Of a stretch of DNA of 64,000 nucleotides, positions 1-12,276 are shown piece by piece. A model generated the notes under the pieces. It searched no databases and was not told the origin of the DNA. It saw only the letters and a program-made list of their open reading frames with translations. Made by a program: the position numbers and the translations under genes. Source of the stretch: Acanthaster planci (lineage: Eukaryota; Echinodermata; Asteroidea; Valvatida; Acanthasteridae); contig NW_019091368.1 of assembly GCF_001949145.1 (NCBI RefSeq), positions 558,029 through 622,028 on the forward strand, in the 5' to 3' direction. The first letter of the stretch is position 1. Each line of letters starts with the position of its first letter.

Positions 1-3000
1 TTTGTTTTCGCTTCTGTGGATTCCCCGTAGTTTTCGAGCTGAGCTCCCTGGTCCAATCATCAAGATAATTAAGTCGTGTATCTATTCCCCTCCCTACCAA
101 CCGCGCCCTCTGAAATCCACGAATCCAGTACAAGGAATGCAAAAGAAGTGTCCATAATGGTACGAGATCCTTTCCCCATCAAGTTTGTGTCCTGAGCAAA
201 AGTTCTGGGCATCATGATTTTAGTAACCGTCGAAGTTCTGTCTCCCCTAGTATCAAACAAGATGAGGGCTCACTTTATGGCGTCACCTTGTGGACCCTTT
301 GTCAGCAAAGTGTCGGCCAGAACTGCAAAAGTGTCGTCATTGAACTTCAAAAGCCTGGGCTTGGTCATGGCATCGTTATCAGAACGCCGTGCTCAAAACA
401 GGATAAGGTCCAAGAAAGGGGGCTGTGAACAAGGGCCTTTACCGTCTTTTTAATTCTATGATTGCCTCCTTCTGAGCTTTTGGGTCATGTATTTCGGAGA
501 TGGGGTTCTCTCCTTCCAAGAGTTGTCGCAGCCAATGCGGTTGTCAAGTCCTAGGGGGTTGTATACACAAGACCATCGCAAGTCTCCAAGTTCCTAATCA
601 ATTAAAAGAGTCGAAATGACCAAAGGCACTTGTTTATCACTGGTCACCTCCCTTACTAGTGCCTTGTGACTCGACCTGTGGTGGATTTGTGATCTCATAT
701 GCCGTTACTGGACTGATGACGGGCCCAGCCACAACTTAGCATGGTGTAACTTGGCGACAACACGAAAGGCAAAGGGTCGAGTATTGAAAAGAGACTAACG
801 AAACGACTGAATGACAGCAGTGATATCTCAGTGCATATCATCTCTACCATACCATTTTACAGGAGAAACACCGTCGAAATATCATAAGCCTTTTTGCAGT
901 CTGTATCTACCTTAATTCTAATTCAGTTCTATGTGTAAATTCTCTGGGTTCCCCCTTCAAAAATCTTGCAGTGAATCCAAGTGTAACTGATATAACTGGT
1001 GCATTAGGCCCGGAGGCGACGGCAAAATATGGCACATATGGGTCAAATACAAGCATATATCTGGCCAAGTACACGTGCACTTTGCCAAACTAACAATCAC
1101 AGACCTACTTTCTCCCCTTGCACTATAACATGTCAACGAGTATCACTATACAATGGATCTGTCGTGGACAATGCCAAGAACAACCTGTTAGTAAAGACTG
1201 GTTCGGTGCGGGAATAAATAACTTCGGGCATCGATTGCACAGCCTTTTTTTTTTCTCCCCCAAACCAGATGGCCCAGTTTCGAAGGGGGTACACTACCGC
1301 AGGCTTGGGTTTCACTTGGCAAGGTTTATCTCCCTACCCCAACCCCCTCTCGTCCTTTCTATATCCATGCACCATCTTTCAATCAAGATTAGTACGGTGA
1401 ACGAAGAAAAAAAAAGCCTCCCTCGCCGACGCGTGCATTATTTGGGCAGGGGCATATCCAGTATCGCGGATCATGTCACCTGCATCAGGTAAATCTGTAT
1501 TTACACAAACAGTGGAGAATTTTTTTAAAAGGAAATAAAATCTTGAGTAGCTGGCCTCTCCGCGAGGTTTGGCACAATGAGCGGCCGTGTAATAGGCTTG
1601 ACACGGCGGGGCGGGTTGGCAAGCTCGGCATCGCAGAGCAGAGTGTGTAAGCACCGGCTAATGGTTCTCCGTCCCTACCCCTCACTGGCAACAATGGCGG
1701 GGTAACCCTCCATGGCAGCCAGCCCTGTAAAACGAGAGGGGTTACACAAAGCGATGCCCCGCCCAACCCATTACCTGTGAAAGGGAGCTCGGCCCATGTG
1801 CAGCCCGCCAGATTTGGTTAACCCAGTCGGGTGGGAGGGGAGTGTCCCACAGGAATACAGATCCCTGTCTACTGCTTGCAGACGGAGAAAACCAGAAATT
1901 CATCTTCCGCATTTCCCCTTTTTTTTCAACTGCACAGCCATTTTCGCAATTAGGCTCCCGTGTCATTGTGAGGGACAAGGCAAAATATCCAGGGAACGTG
2001 GACTGTTTATCCCAAAAATCTGTGCTTTCAACCTCTTACCCTCTTCTTTCCTCCACGTACAGAAGTCAGTGCTGCGGCAAGTAATCCTCGGTCCAGGTCT
2101 CTGCCAGCTAGAGTGGAGAATTCCCAGTCACGTTCGAAGACGTCGAAATTCTACCGGTTATTGAGGAACCAGTCCACAGATTAAGAAGCAAATAGAAGAA
2201 CCTGCTTGGTTAGTGGAGAAATTCCCGCCTTCTTGTCTGATTGAAACATGTGAAAGACGCCCGTGGTTTTAACTTTGATCTAAAAGTTTATGTAGTGCAG
2301 TGGTACCAATGACTGATCTTCTTAATGACTGAACTAACGAGGAAAACAAAGTTACATAAATAAAATTTACCCCAAGTTTATCACGTTCAGAATTGACCAT
2401 TCGAAGGCGTTGCCAAGGCCAATTTCAGCCCACTTTTGTGACCTTAGTCCCCTAATACAAATGCATAAGAAAACAATCATGCCTAAAGATATCTAAAGTG
2501 TAATAAAAATTGATGATATTAATCATTAATGCATTTTCCTTAATTAGTTGAAAACAAAAAAAAAGAAACCTTCAATTTCACAGAACTAAATTGTTTTATG
2601 ACGGGCGCTTAAATTTAAAACTAGCAACAACAGGGTTTATCGCCGAAGATTGCCAAAAAAAAAAAAAAAAAAGCTCAGTTTTTTTTGGCTCTCTAACGTG
2701 AACTGTGTGCAATTATATATTCCCAGAGCCCATTGCAATGTTTCCTGTGTTGTCATATATGTATTTCCTTACAGAATCGGACTAATTTGGAATGGGTTTC
2801 ATCACCCAGCCAGGTTTTACAAAATATATATATATACATGTGGCCGGGTGGCCAAACATCAACGATCATCTCATCTCGGCCGTGAAGCCCGACGAAAGGA
2901 AGGAATGACCAGACGTGTCCAATATGTCATGGATATGGAGCAAAGGACCAGAGGCCGACAAACGGCTCTCGTCACCGCAGTCAGAAGCCGCACTGTAAAA

Positions 3001-6000
3001 CCTTCGTACAGAAAATGCCACTTTGGTGTGCCCCCGATGGGCCGACATGAATACCGTGGCACATTTCTGACAGATAACCTCAAAAAGGGGACTCTTTGCT
3101 TACTTTAGCCCCTTTTCTTTCGAGCATATGGGCCGTCTCAACTTTAGGAGGAGCTGTTCCAGTGTTTGTGGTACGGTCTAGGGGAAAGATAAAAGCGGAG
3201 TTGGGAGGAAGCCCTGGGCGGATATTGTGTGCGCGTGACTGGTCGCCTCTCACGGTCACATTCCGCTCGTGGCGAACGAGCTGACGGATGACAGTCCTAG
3301 GCCTGCTATGTGTAAAGGCGAGAAGACGACAAAAACTATGATCCCTCGCTGCGTGCCGATGTCAGTTTCCGACATGTGTTTATTATTACTTTGTCAATAT
3401 TGTTTTCAAGTCCAATCATACTAGTCTAGAAACCTGACCCGAGCATTGTACACACGCAATCAAACAAGAAATTAAGAGAGGGAGGATGCTGGTTTGTAAA
3501 TTTACAGAGTCTCGACTTTCTGTGTTAACCACTGTAACGCAACATTATGACTATGAACCTTGTTTCTCTTTCTTTGAGACTATTTCCGGCATGCCCAACT
3601 TTTCTCAATATTCGATCTCACAAGCGTTTCAGGAATGATTTTCACAGCCCCCTCCTCAAACGATAAAAAACATCCTTTTAACGACAACATTTCCTCGGAC
3701 AAAACTCAGCTGAAAGACTTGTTCCATATTATCTGCGAAGGAATCCCCCATTCATTTTGCCTCATCACTGTCCATACCCTTATGCATGACAGGTAGCGTA
3801 TTAACAAAAACCGCGCTCAAATCGACTGTGAAAGTGGTATTACAGCGGAATTTCGGAAAGCTCCTTTTCCACTGACTGACACCAGGTACTGGTTACTGTG
3901 CCCGAGAAACCGTACAAATGATCCCGTCACTGAATTCCCTCCCAAGCCGCCCAGAAAACCATACAACCACACGTAACGCTAATGGCTCTCGCTCGACGGT
4001 TTACTGGGGTGAAAGCGGTTTGTTGTTCACAACGCGCTTTGAAGCGACAAAGTGTTTCCGTCTCTTTTCGCAAAAGCCGCCTTATACTGTTGTGTGACAT
4101 ATAAGACAAGCCCCGTCAAGGAAACAAATCCTTGACAAGTGCCTGTTAAATGCCGATACGAGTGCCAGAATGCGAGAGAGCTTTGCCTCTGTTCAGAGTT
4201 CTGTTTGTTTTTACCGACTCCCCCTACCTCTCTCTTGACATCATCAAGACAACAGGAGCAAACTTAATTGCCTTTGATGTTCAAAAACGCCAACACCGGA
4301 CACTTCTCTTCATTAGTAACTATTTTCGGTGAAATTCTCTTTCCGAAGGAGGAAAATGGCAATGATCTTAAGCCGTTATGTCGCAAAGCAGTTCATTTCA
4401 GACTTTGCAAAGGTCTAGCTTAGAGTACGCCCTCTCTGGCTGGAGAAAGACATAGAAAAAGTGGGCTGGATTGGATCAGCTGGTGTATGGGAAGTGCATG
4501 TACTTGCAACGGGCAACGTCCTTGTTTGTGCTTTTGTACAATAAAGAACTTGATTCAGTTATCGTGTCGGGAAAAGTTTATTTGGTTTTAAATAAAAAAG
4601 GAATAAACTGCCGTACTAAGTACACTGGTGTAAACTTTCGAATGGTGAATAGTTTGACATTAAAAGCGTAAACAGATGCTCGCCCATCGAAATATTAACT
4701 TTCAACATTTTCACTTTCAACATTATATTTTCAAAACTACCTTCTAGCCGGGGGTTTAATGCACACAGACATTGGATAGAACATCCATGTCTTCAGGTGA
4801 CAAATTCGCTACTTTGCCACATCTCGCACTTGCGCAATCGAAGCAGGGAAAACATTGTAATAGCTTCAAAAAATTTGTTTTGTCGCCGTCACGACCAGAC
4901 TTTCCTGAAGACAAACAGGACGAGTGTGAATTACAGATCTGTCCGCCTGAGTGGGAGCTCGGAGGCATACTCAAGCATAATACCCATGGCTGGTAATAAG
5001 TAATGCATTTGCAAAGGAAGAAGCAAACGCCTCAGCCTTGCAACTCTTGTGACTGTGCTCTCTTTCAAGCCACATGTTGACGACTGGCCGTGAATGCCAC
5101 CGAAAACATCTTACGGGAACAAAGTCGGTCGCCATGCTAAGCAAACCAGCTGCAGGGGTTCTTGTCGGAATTCCTCCCCCCCCCCTTTTTTTGTTTTCAA
5201 GGGGGAGACGGTGACAGAAGGTGGTTAAAAGATGAGCGCTATTGACGTGGTGTCTCGGTAGGTGTGTAGAGAAGAGAAGAGAGAAAATGAAAAAAAAAAA
5301 AAACCACGAGCTAAAAGCATCACGATCCGGTTAAACAGGTCCTGGGTGTTACCTCCAATCTTCGGCATGGGTGGAGCGGAACAAAGGGGAGAGTCGGATC
5401 CGCTGAAGGCAGGAAAGCGATTGCGACTTAAATAATTCAATAACTTAATGGATCCGATGGCCTCTCCATACTCAAACCCCCATTCGGCCCTTTGTGGCGC
5501 TAATGAAAGGTGTCTTTAAGGGTGGAGCGGCACAATTGAATTTGGGCAAGTGTGAAATCTATACACTATTGTTGGGCGTTTAGTCGGGGGGCCGGTAACA
5601 CGTTTTCTGGAAGCGCAACGGCTTGAATGCCTTTACTTAAGCGCGTCTGTTTGACCATTTAAAGCTGCTCCCCGTCAGACAATGAAGTAGCGAATTAAAA
5701 GCTTCATGTATATTTGATTGGTGTCTCCCCCGAGTAAAGTGGTCATCTTCCGCCTGCTCGCCCCAGCTCAATGCCCGACAATCCGATTTTTTCCCCCCCT
5801 TTCCGCCAGCCGAACTGAGCCCATCACCGGACGGTGGGCCCCATCAAGAGATAATGCACAGATAGCTAGAATTAATAGACTTAGGATCGATGAATCTCGA
5901 GAAAACACACCAACATTCAAGACCCATTTAGGGTATTGTCCTGTTCTGAACCTGTGCCCATCTCCTCCTGATCGGTACACAAAAAGTCCACCCTTTTCCG

Positions 6001-7313
6001 ATCTATTGAGCCGGTTTACACAATGCAAGAGTCCTCACACGTCCCGGACTTGTTGATTGAGGGGGGTATATCCATTTAAGTAGTAGCTTTATTAACAAAG
6101 CTTATTGCACCTACACAAACAGCTACGTTTGAGGCTGTGGCGATGGAGAATTCAGCCGACGGGAGAAATAGCGCTGGGTATTTTTACAGCTTGTATGCTT
6201 GGTTAGAGAGGTGTGCTGATTGGCTGAGTGACATGAAGTAACCATTGCCCCCTCTGGTGTTAATTAACAGTCGTGTTTGCTGACCCCACCCTCGCAATTA
6301 GCAAATAATGATTTTGTTACGGGGCTCCAGTTCGTCAAACTCCTGCAGTGTGAAGGAGGTTTGGGGGGGGATGCTGTCGCCGTGGAGCGATAATGCACTC
6401 ACTGACTGTCGTCTGGTTTGGGCTGTTTTAATTCAACCGGCACTCCATGACTGGAAATCATTGCCGGCTTTCGATTGTGTGCGCGGGCACAAAAAGATGG
6501 CGTATTGGATCTAACTTCTATCCTGGGCCTTCTCTCTTGTTTCACGTTTCATTAGGCCCTTGCCAGAGCCGTTACTCCTGACTCGAGGAGGGGAAGGGGA
6601 AAAAAAAGGAAAAAAGGAAAAAAAGAGCTGTAAAGGGTAAAACGTGCACGGCCCCTAACGTAATTTCACCGGTCGGGGGATAGGAGAAGGGACCCATCTC
6701 TCGCCAGGTAACCGAGGAGACAGGCACAAATGTACATACCTGCTCACTGTGACCTGTATTGCTTTTCAAATTAACCCGTCTTTGTGGGCCCTCCTTTCCG
6801 CGTAACTACCCCCCCTTCCCCGTCATTCGATCACTCTCAAATTAATTACAGTCCCGATGGGACATGTCAATCACTGCTATCGAATCTGTGGGTGCGGGTG
6901 TCAGGAGGGGGGATAAGGGGGAGCAGAGATCCCCTTGGGGTGAATTCCTTTAACACAGGGTCTTACTGTGAGGGATGTTCGCTGACTGACAGAAATTAGC
7001 GACTTCCCGTAACGCGCATGCGCAGTACCTTGTGGGGTCGGGGTAAGCTACTTCGTGTTATCTGATGATCACATGCAGTAAAAATAGCATGTAATGCGTT
7101 TCAATTTGTCCATCTCTTGGTCTTCAGTCAGGGTAATACTTTGACTCCATACCTTGTCAGTGTAAATAGACTATATTCGCGGGGGACCCAATTTCAGTCA
7201 GATTCCCCTACATAGTGTAATTATTTGAAAACGTTAAATGCAAAGAACCAGACTTAGTATTTCATTCCTATACCCAGCAAGAAATGAGACCGAGGGGTAC
7301 CCCCCCAACATGT
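1..7313. other. Non-genic upstream region, no gene recognised
   Basis: The longest open frames are about 110-150 codons, with low-complexity or unrecognisable translations. I see no splice-site-flanked exon with family similarity. The sequence is ordinary mixed composition with CpGs present throughout. It contains a poly-A run near 2655-2671, a C/T run near 5168-5189 and purine runs near 6600. Blocks such as 2840-3080 and 6060-6290 have varied, repeat-free sequence that could be conserved non-coding DNA, but this cannot be judged without a second species. Confidence 0.6.
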
Positions 7314-7326
7314 NNNNNNNNNNNNN
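7314..7326. other. Assembly gap (13 N)
   Basis: Thirteen undetermined bases. A C-run lies just to the left (about 7301-7307) and a G-run to the right (about 7359-7367), so the gap sits in sequence that is hard to read and could form a hairpin. Its true size is unknown. Confidence 0.98.
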
Positions 7327-10264
7327 AGTCCTGCGAGACAATGACCAACACAAACCGGGGGGGGGGTTCTCTCCGTCTCATACCTTGCTGCATATGAATA
7401 CGGTCTACTGCCTGCCAGGATCGAAATCCTGCATGGCCTGTGCCTGGTCTACACCAGGCACTGCACCCGTAAAACGGTTTAAAGTATTATATAATGTGTG
7501 CCACGAGTTCTGAAACTGAATACGGTTTCATGCAACTGCTAAAGGTTAAAAAAGAAATGAGAATTGACAAAAATGACCACACGACCTTTCTACAACATCA
7601 AAAAAGTTATAATACTGATAATGAACTGCCACTTTTAACTTCACGTTTATCGCATCACAGACTACTTTCTCAAGAACCTTGCATCTGTTGAATTGCTTTA
7701 CCATTGTTTTGTTTTTATTTGTTTTGATCTATCGAGTTTGTGAAACCTCTAGGTGTATTTTACAGATTTAAGCAAACTCTCTCCAAAAATTCTGCACAGT
7801 CACATTCCTGAAAATCGCCAGACCCCGCTCGCTGTATGCAAAGTATCGAACCCAGTTGAACATTTTTTGACGGACAGGCCGGCATTTAGCGCCCAGCTGG
7901 ACCAAACATGCCTACGCGACAGACATCACTTATCACATCCTGTCTTCCGACACCTCCCCTCCTGTCTTTGGCCCCCATAATTTCGGTCGGACTCCCCGCC
8001 GTGAATGTTATTACCTTGCGATCGTTGGGCTCAGCCTGGGCGCGTGTGTAATGCAATGAAACACCTTTTTAATACATACAGCGTGAGGTTTGTTTGCTTT
8101 CCAGCGATAAAAACCTTGGTTAGCGATTACCGACTGTTTAAAATCTCATTAGCACTTCCTTCGTTGAGATTTATTAGCAGGTCTATGCTAATAACATCCG
8201 AGTGGATTAACCAAAACATGGTTCCTGAGCTTATTATCCTCAACCTGTATGGTTGCCTGAAAAAGGGAAGCTTTTTTGTTAGGGAACAGACACTCTTCAC
8301 ATGGAGGTCGTAGACCCCAGTCACGTGATGAGCTCAACGGCCACGTGATTTCCTGGTGGCGCTGCTCGTCTGGGTTCAAACTTGTCACTCTTCTCGTAAC
8401 AACATAATAATGTACGAAGCCGGCTTTGTTATGACGGACAACAGTGGCGGTAACCGCTCATTGAAGCAGATGTAATTGAACTTGGCAGGTTCTGGGTAAA
8501 CCTTCGGGCTTAAGTACGAAACTTCACACTCGAACAAGCCATCCATCATAACCGTCGGTGGAAAAATCGACGACGTCGATATCACAAAGGATTGCTCTCC
8601 TTTTCTTTCATCAAAAGCATTAAAGCAACGGTGGTTTGACTGTATAACGATCAAATCCTTTCCAAGTCATAAGCATTTGTTGCACTGTAGCTTCCCTGAC
8701 CTGAGGGTTTTTTGTTGTGACAATTATAGTAAAGTCAGATCATGGTCAGATACTTGCCGAGATATTTCAGAAGCCAATTCGCTGGTTCTCAGCTGCAGCA
8801 GCAGCCCATGGAGGGTGCAGTCCCCTAATTCAAGTCCCTTTAAAAACAGTGTAAGATCAACAAAGTTCCGGGCTCACGACGCCGTTCTCAGCCATATTTC
8901 AAATGGCTGCCCTTTATTTTCTCTGGCACTGAGGGACCTTTTTCATTCATAATTTTATCAACTCTGCCCTCGCCGGATGGAGGCTCCCGCATCAAGGGAG
9001 CTAACCCTGACCTATGTGTCTAAAATTCCCTCCTATTTTTCGGCCAAACAATCTTGTTCTTCAAAAGAAACTACGGAGAGGCACTTCTTATGCTAATGAG
9101 CCGGCAGTTATTATCACTTGAATTAGTGTACTGCTTCCTGGACTTCATATAAGAAATATCATGACGTCCTTGCAGCCGAGCCACGACGATGAAGCCCTGA
9201 AACCGGCCGTTTTAATGCGCCCTCATAGTCAACGTACGGTTATTCAAACAGTTGGCAACTTGAACGGCGTCGCAATATAGGCGGTACACCAAGTGGACGA
9301 CCATTATCTAATATAACCCCCCCCCCCCCGAAAAAAACTTTTTTTCGGCGAGGATAGGATCTTCAGTCCCTTTAGTTGTTTAATAATGTGCATTTCATTT
9401 TTATTTTACTTTGGTTTACAGGAAATTTATTTTTCGTACAATAGATATCAAGTACTTTGTACTAAGAATTAAGGCCCGTCCTGGTGTACGTTCTCAAAGG
9501 TTATTCAAAAAGATTCTGTATCATGCCCCAGATTTAATCATTTTATGCCATGCATTCGGGACAATCAACGCTGAAAATTTGGAAGCCTTTACTTCTTGAT
9601 TTTTTCTTAAAATTTCTGCTGAAACTATTGCTTGAAATCTTTTCTCATCAAAGAGGTTGTCGGTTCACGTCGACGAATTTATTCTTACAGCATTTGAAAA
9701 TATCCCAATGCCCTGCTGTGAAATAATTCAAATACATTATAATCATAATGAAAGATCTCATATTGACGGGTCATAAGAGGGTGGATGGAGTGGACAGGGA
9801 CCATGCCACAAGTGCATTTGTCAAATAAAGTGACCTGTCGGTTTTATTGGACTAGGCTATATATGGCTTTTCTCTTCCTTCACAGCGTGAAATTCCCGAT
9901 GTCCTCCTGAAAATTTCGCTCTGGGTCCGGCCTCACTGTGGCAATTGCCTTGACTCCTGATTTTTGCTCTAGGTTCAAAGTCAAATCAACCAGTTTTCAT
10001 CCCATATTATACGACTGCCAACTATCACAAAGGTATCTCAAAAGGAATTACACTCCAAAACAATCAGGTGCATCATGCAGTAAGCATGAGTGTTGGAGGA
10101 GTGTCGTCGCAAAGAGTACCTTTCAGCTCAACGGATGATCTTTTTTCTGATATCTACATATTTTCCATGGATTCTTCTACTTTGAGGTTGTGCTCATTGA
10201 AATAAAGAGACGTAAATTCTCTTAGTACCCATTGATGCGTTGGGCCTTACTCAAACAATCCCCA
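7327..10264. other. Non-genic region, no gene recognised
   Basis: No frame resembles a known protein. Stretches around 9060-9240 carry an octamer-like ATGCTAAT, TTATCACT (GATA-type) and several TAAT cores in complex sequence, which is compatible with regulatory DNA but not proof of it. The rest is featureless apart from the poly-C/palindrome at 9317-9348. Confidence 0.5.
9317..9348. repeat. Poly-C tract running into a perfect A/T-run palindrome
   Basis: Thirteen C at 9317-9329 run into an inverted repeat with 10-base arms (CCGAAAAAAA / TTTTTTTCGG) around one central C, at 9328-9348. It is simple-sequence DNA that may be polymorphic or partly an assembly effect. Confidence 0.8.
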
Positions 10265-10270
10265 GACAAT

Positions 10271-10455
10271 GTCAATCTTAATTCGAGCCAGAGCAAATAA
10301 GTGCATCAGGCCGCCTGAAGCAATTAACTATTTGTACAGGAATCACCGGGCTTTCCTGTCGTCAATCTTAATCCAGGCTAATTTCCAGAACCCTGCTCTT
10401 CGCTCATTAGCGAGACTTCATTAGCCAACGATACGGCGGCGCGATCGCGCCACTG
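10271..10455. promoter_or_regulatory. Candidate enhancer with a duplicated homeodomain box
   Basis: The 12-mer GTCAATCTTAAT occurs at 10271-10282 and again at 10361-10372, exactly 90 bases apart. The second reads on into TAATCC, the core bound by K50 homeodomains (Otx, Pitx, Gsc). Between and around them are CAATTAAC, GCTAAT and CATTAG cores, and GCGATCGC lies at 10441-10448. No frame or repeat explains the block. Function is inferred from motif clustering only. Confidence 0.3.
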
Positions 10456-10873
10456 AACATTACAATGGAATACGTCTAGGATTTTCAACCTGTTCGCAGT
10501 AATAAGACATGCACTGCTTCACCGTTTTGAGCAAAATCATTCACTTAGTCACGACCAGAGAATTTGTCGACGATATCAACTTGACAACTTCTATAGAACT
10601 TTAAGAAATTAGACAAGGAAAAACTGGAAATAGAATAAGTTATGTACAAAATGGTTTTTTTCGTACGGAAAATAATTAGCGTTAAACCAAACCGCTGTAC
10701 TACCAACACGTGCTGACAGCTAACACAAGTTTCCAATCTTTAAATACTACTTTTATTGTTTTTAGATTAGTGTATCGTTTTGTTATTGTTTTGTAAGTTC
10801 AATCGTGTCAAACAATCAACAACAAATTGCGACAAACACAAAATCAAAAAGGATTTTAGAGACTTTTGCGTTG

Positions 10874-10879
10874 AAAAAA
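10874..10879 (-). terminator. Pol III terminator of the first tRNA-Gly
   Basis: A run of six T on the minus strand begins immediately after the discriminator base of the tRNA at 10880-10951, the standard RNA polymerase III stop signal. Confidence 0.85.
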
Positions 10880-10951
10880 TGCGTTGGCCGGGAGTCGAAC
10901 CCGGGTCAATTGCTTGGAAGGCAACTATTCTAACCGCTATACCACCAACGC
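10880..10951 (-). tRNA. tRNA-Gly (anticodon TCC), copy 1
   Basis: Read on the minus strand this is a complete 72-base cloverleaf. The acceptor arm GCGTTGG pairs with CCAACGC, followed by discriminator A. The anticodon loop CTTCCAA (plus 10914-10920) carries TCC. The T arm is CCGGG-TTCGACT-CCCGG. It closely matches the animal tRNA-Gly(UCC) type from memory of the human gene. There is no intron. The internal A box (TGGTATAGCGG) and B box (GGTTCGACTCC) supply the promoter, and a T6 terminator follows directly. The D loop has GCGG where copy 3 has GTGG. All cluster members lie on the same strand, which suggests local tandem duplication. It looks functional and decodes GGA codons, possibly GGG by wobble. 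Confidence 0.97.
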
Positions 10952-11646
10952 GTACTGACTACAGACAGTTAAACACATCAACATACAGCCTTTTAAGCAG
11001 TAAGATCGCGGACTCAAATTTAAATCAGATCAACGCTGCTAAACATGAAAGAACACTGGTAAACGTTCGCCTTAACAGACAGGCCAGTGTTTCAAATAGA
11101 AATGTTGGAAAACAGAACGAGAAAAACTGTTTCTAAAAATGGCCACTACATAATTGCATCAATGTGAGTTTTTTTGAGGTACCAGTTAATATCAGATGAA
11201 CAGGAGGACTGTCTGGGACCATTTCATTTCCTCCCCAAAACGTGTAAAAAAAAGCCCCAAATTAGCCTGGCACTACAAGGAGGCCATAACGAAATCCTAA
11301 CAGCTTCTACTCCCTACCCAAAGAGGCCCCCTAAGGTTTAGTTCTATAGTAGTCGATCTTTACCTTGTTTCTGATTGAACTAAAATTCGTTAAAGTATAT
11401 TTATTGCAGAAATACACGTAAGCTATTTTTAATTGAAGTCGTGTATACACTTACACAGACCAGCACAGGACGATACACGACTTTATAAGTCTAGGGCTAC
11501 TTCAGTATTTAAAAGGAACGTTTTCTGGTCAACACGGGTGGAAATAATTGTTCTTAGATTTTCAGATTTCTGGGTTCTAATGTTTTTCAAAATTTTGCAG
11601 CAGAGTATGAAAAATGGACAACTAGAAATCGGCATAAAAAATGAAG
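10952..11646. other. Spacer in the tRNA cluster
   Basis: About 0.7 kb of AT-rich sequence with no recognisable gene or repeat. Confidence 0.6.
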
Positions 11647-11687
11647 GCTTGGAAGGCAACATATTCTAACCGCTATACCACAAACGC
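11647..11687 (-). pseudogene. Truncated tRNA-Gly (TCC) pseudogene
   Basis: On the minus strand this matches the 5' half of the neighbouring tRNAs: acceptor 5' strand, D arm and anticodon loop up to GCCTTCCAAGC. It then stops, so the variable region, T arm and 3' acceptor strand are missing. It has one inserted base after the D arm (AATATGTTGCC against AATAGTTGCC) and one substitution in the acceptor (GCGTTTG for GCGTTGG). The base order outside its 5' end (TGGTT) is shared with copy 2, which points to an origin by duplication of that copy. With no B box or T arm it should not give a mature tRNA. Confidence 0.85.
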
Positions 11688-11894
11688 TGGTTGAGGGGTA
11701 AATTGATTGTCGGGTCATATATAATAAAAAATGGGACTGAATCAACTTCACGAAAGTATGTTGTGCGAAGATACAAACATAAACCCTTCACATGAAACTC
11801 GGAAAAGGAATATTTAATGCCTTGATCTGAGGAGAATTATCATATCACAAGCTATGGATTTCATAAGAATATGTATAAAAAACTGTAAAAGAAT

Positions 11895-11966
11895 TGCGTT
11901 GGCCGGGAGTTGAACCCGGGTCAATTGCTTGGAAGGCAACTATTCTAACCGCTATACCACCAACGC
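11895..11966 (-). tRNA. tRNA-Gly (anticodon TCC), copy 2
   Basis: A complete 72-base cloverleaf on the minus strand with the same acceptor, D-arm and anticodon sequences as copy 1. The anticodon TCC is at plus 11931-11933. The only change from copy 1 is one T-loop base (TTCAACT instead of TTCGACT), which leaves every stem paired and keeps a purine at that position. The discriminator is A at 11895. A short Pol III terminator (T4 on the minus strand, 11887-11890) lies four bases downstream. The gene lies 0.24 kb from copy 3 and just beyond the truncated copy, and is probably functional. Confidence 0.97.
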
Positions 11967-12204
11967 TGGTTAGTTATTTAATGAATTCGTCAGGTACTTA
12001 ATATATTCAAAAATAGGTGATCAATGTTGAAGGTGCAAACAGAAAAATTTTCTTAAAAAAAATCTTTAGTTCCCATAAGCGGCGTGTAATGCCTCACCCG
12101 AAATTTTGAAAAAGAAATTCCAAATCGTAATCTGAGGCAAACCATCCTATCGAAACAGTTTCAAGAACAGGAATAAGTGTAGGCCTACATTGGAAAAGAA
12201 AAAT

Positions 12205-12276
12205 TGCGTTGGCCGGGAATTGAACCCGGGTCAATTGCTTGGAAGGCAACTATTCTAACCACTATACCACCAACGC
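12205..12276 (-). tRNA. tRNA-Gly (anticodon TCC), copy 3
   Basis: A complete 72-base cloverleaf on the minus strand. Anticodon TCC is at plus 12241-12243. It carries the canonical GTGG in the D loop, giving an A box TGGTATAGTGG, and a T loop TTCAATT closed by CCGGG/CCCGG. This makes it closest to the general animal consensus of the three and perhaps nearest the founder. A T5 terminator (minus strand, 12199-12203) follows within two bases of the discriminator. It is likely active. Confidence 0.97.

Noticed and set aside
2650-3108. Open frame of 152 codons with an Arg-rich second half
   Set aside because: It starts in a poly-A/Lys run and has no recognisable family. The sequence could be conserved non-coding DNA, but that cannot be shown here.
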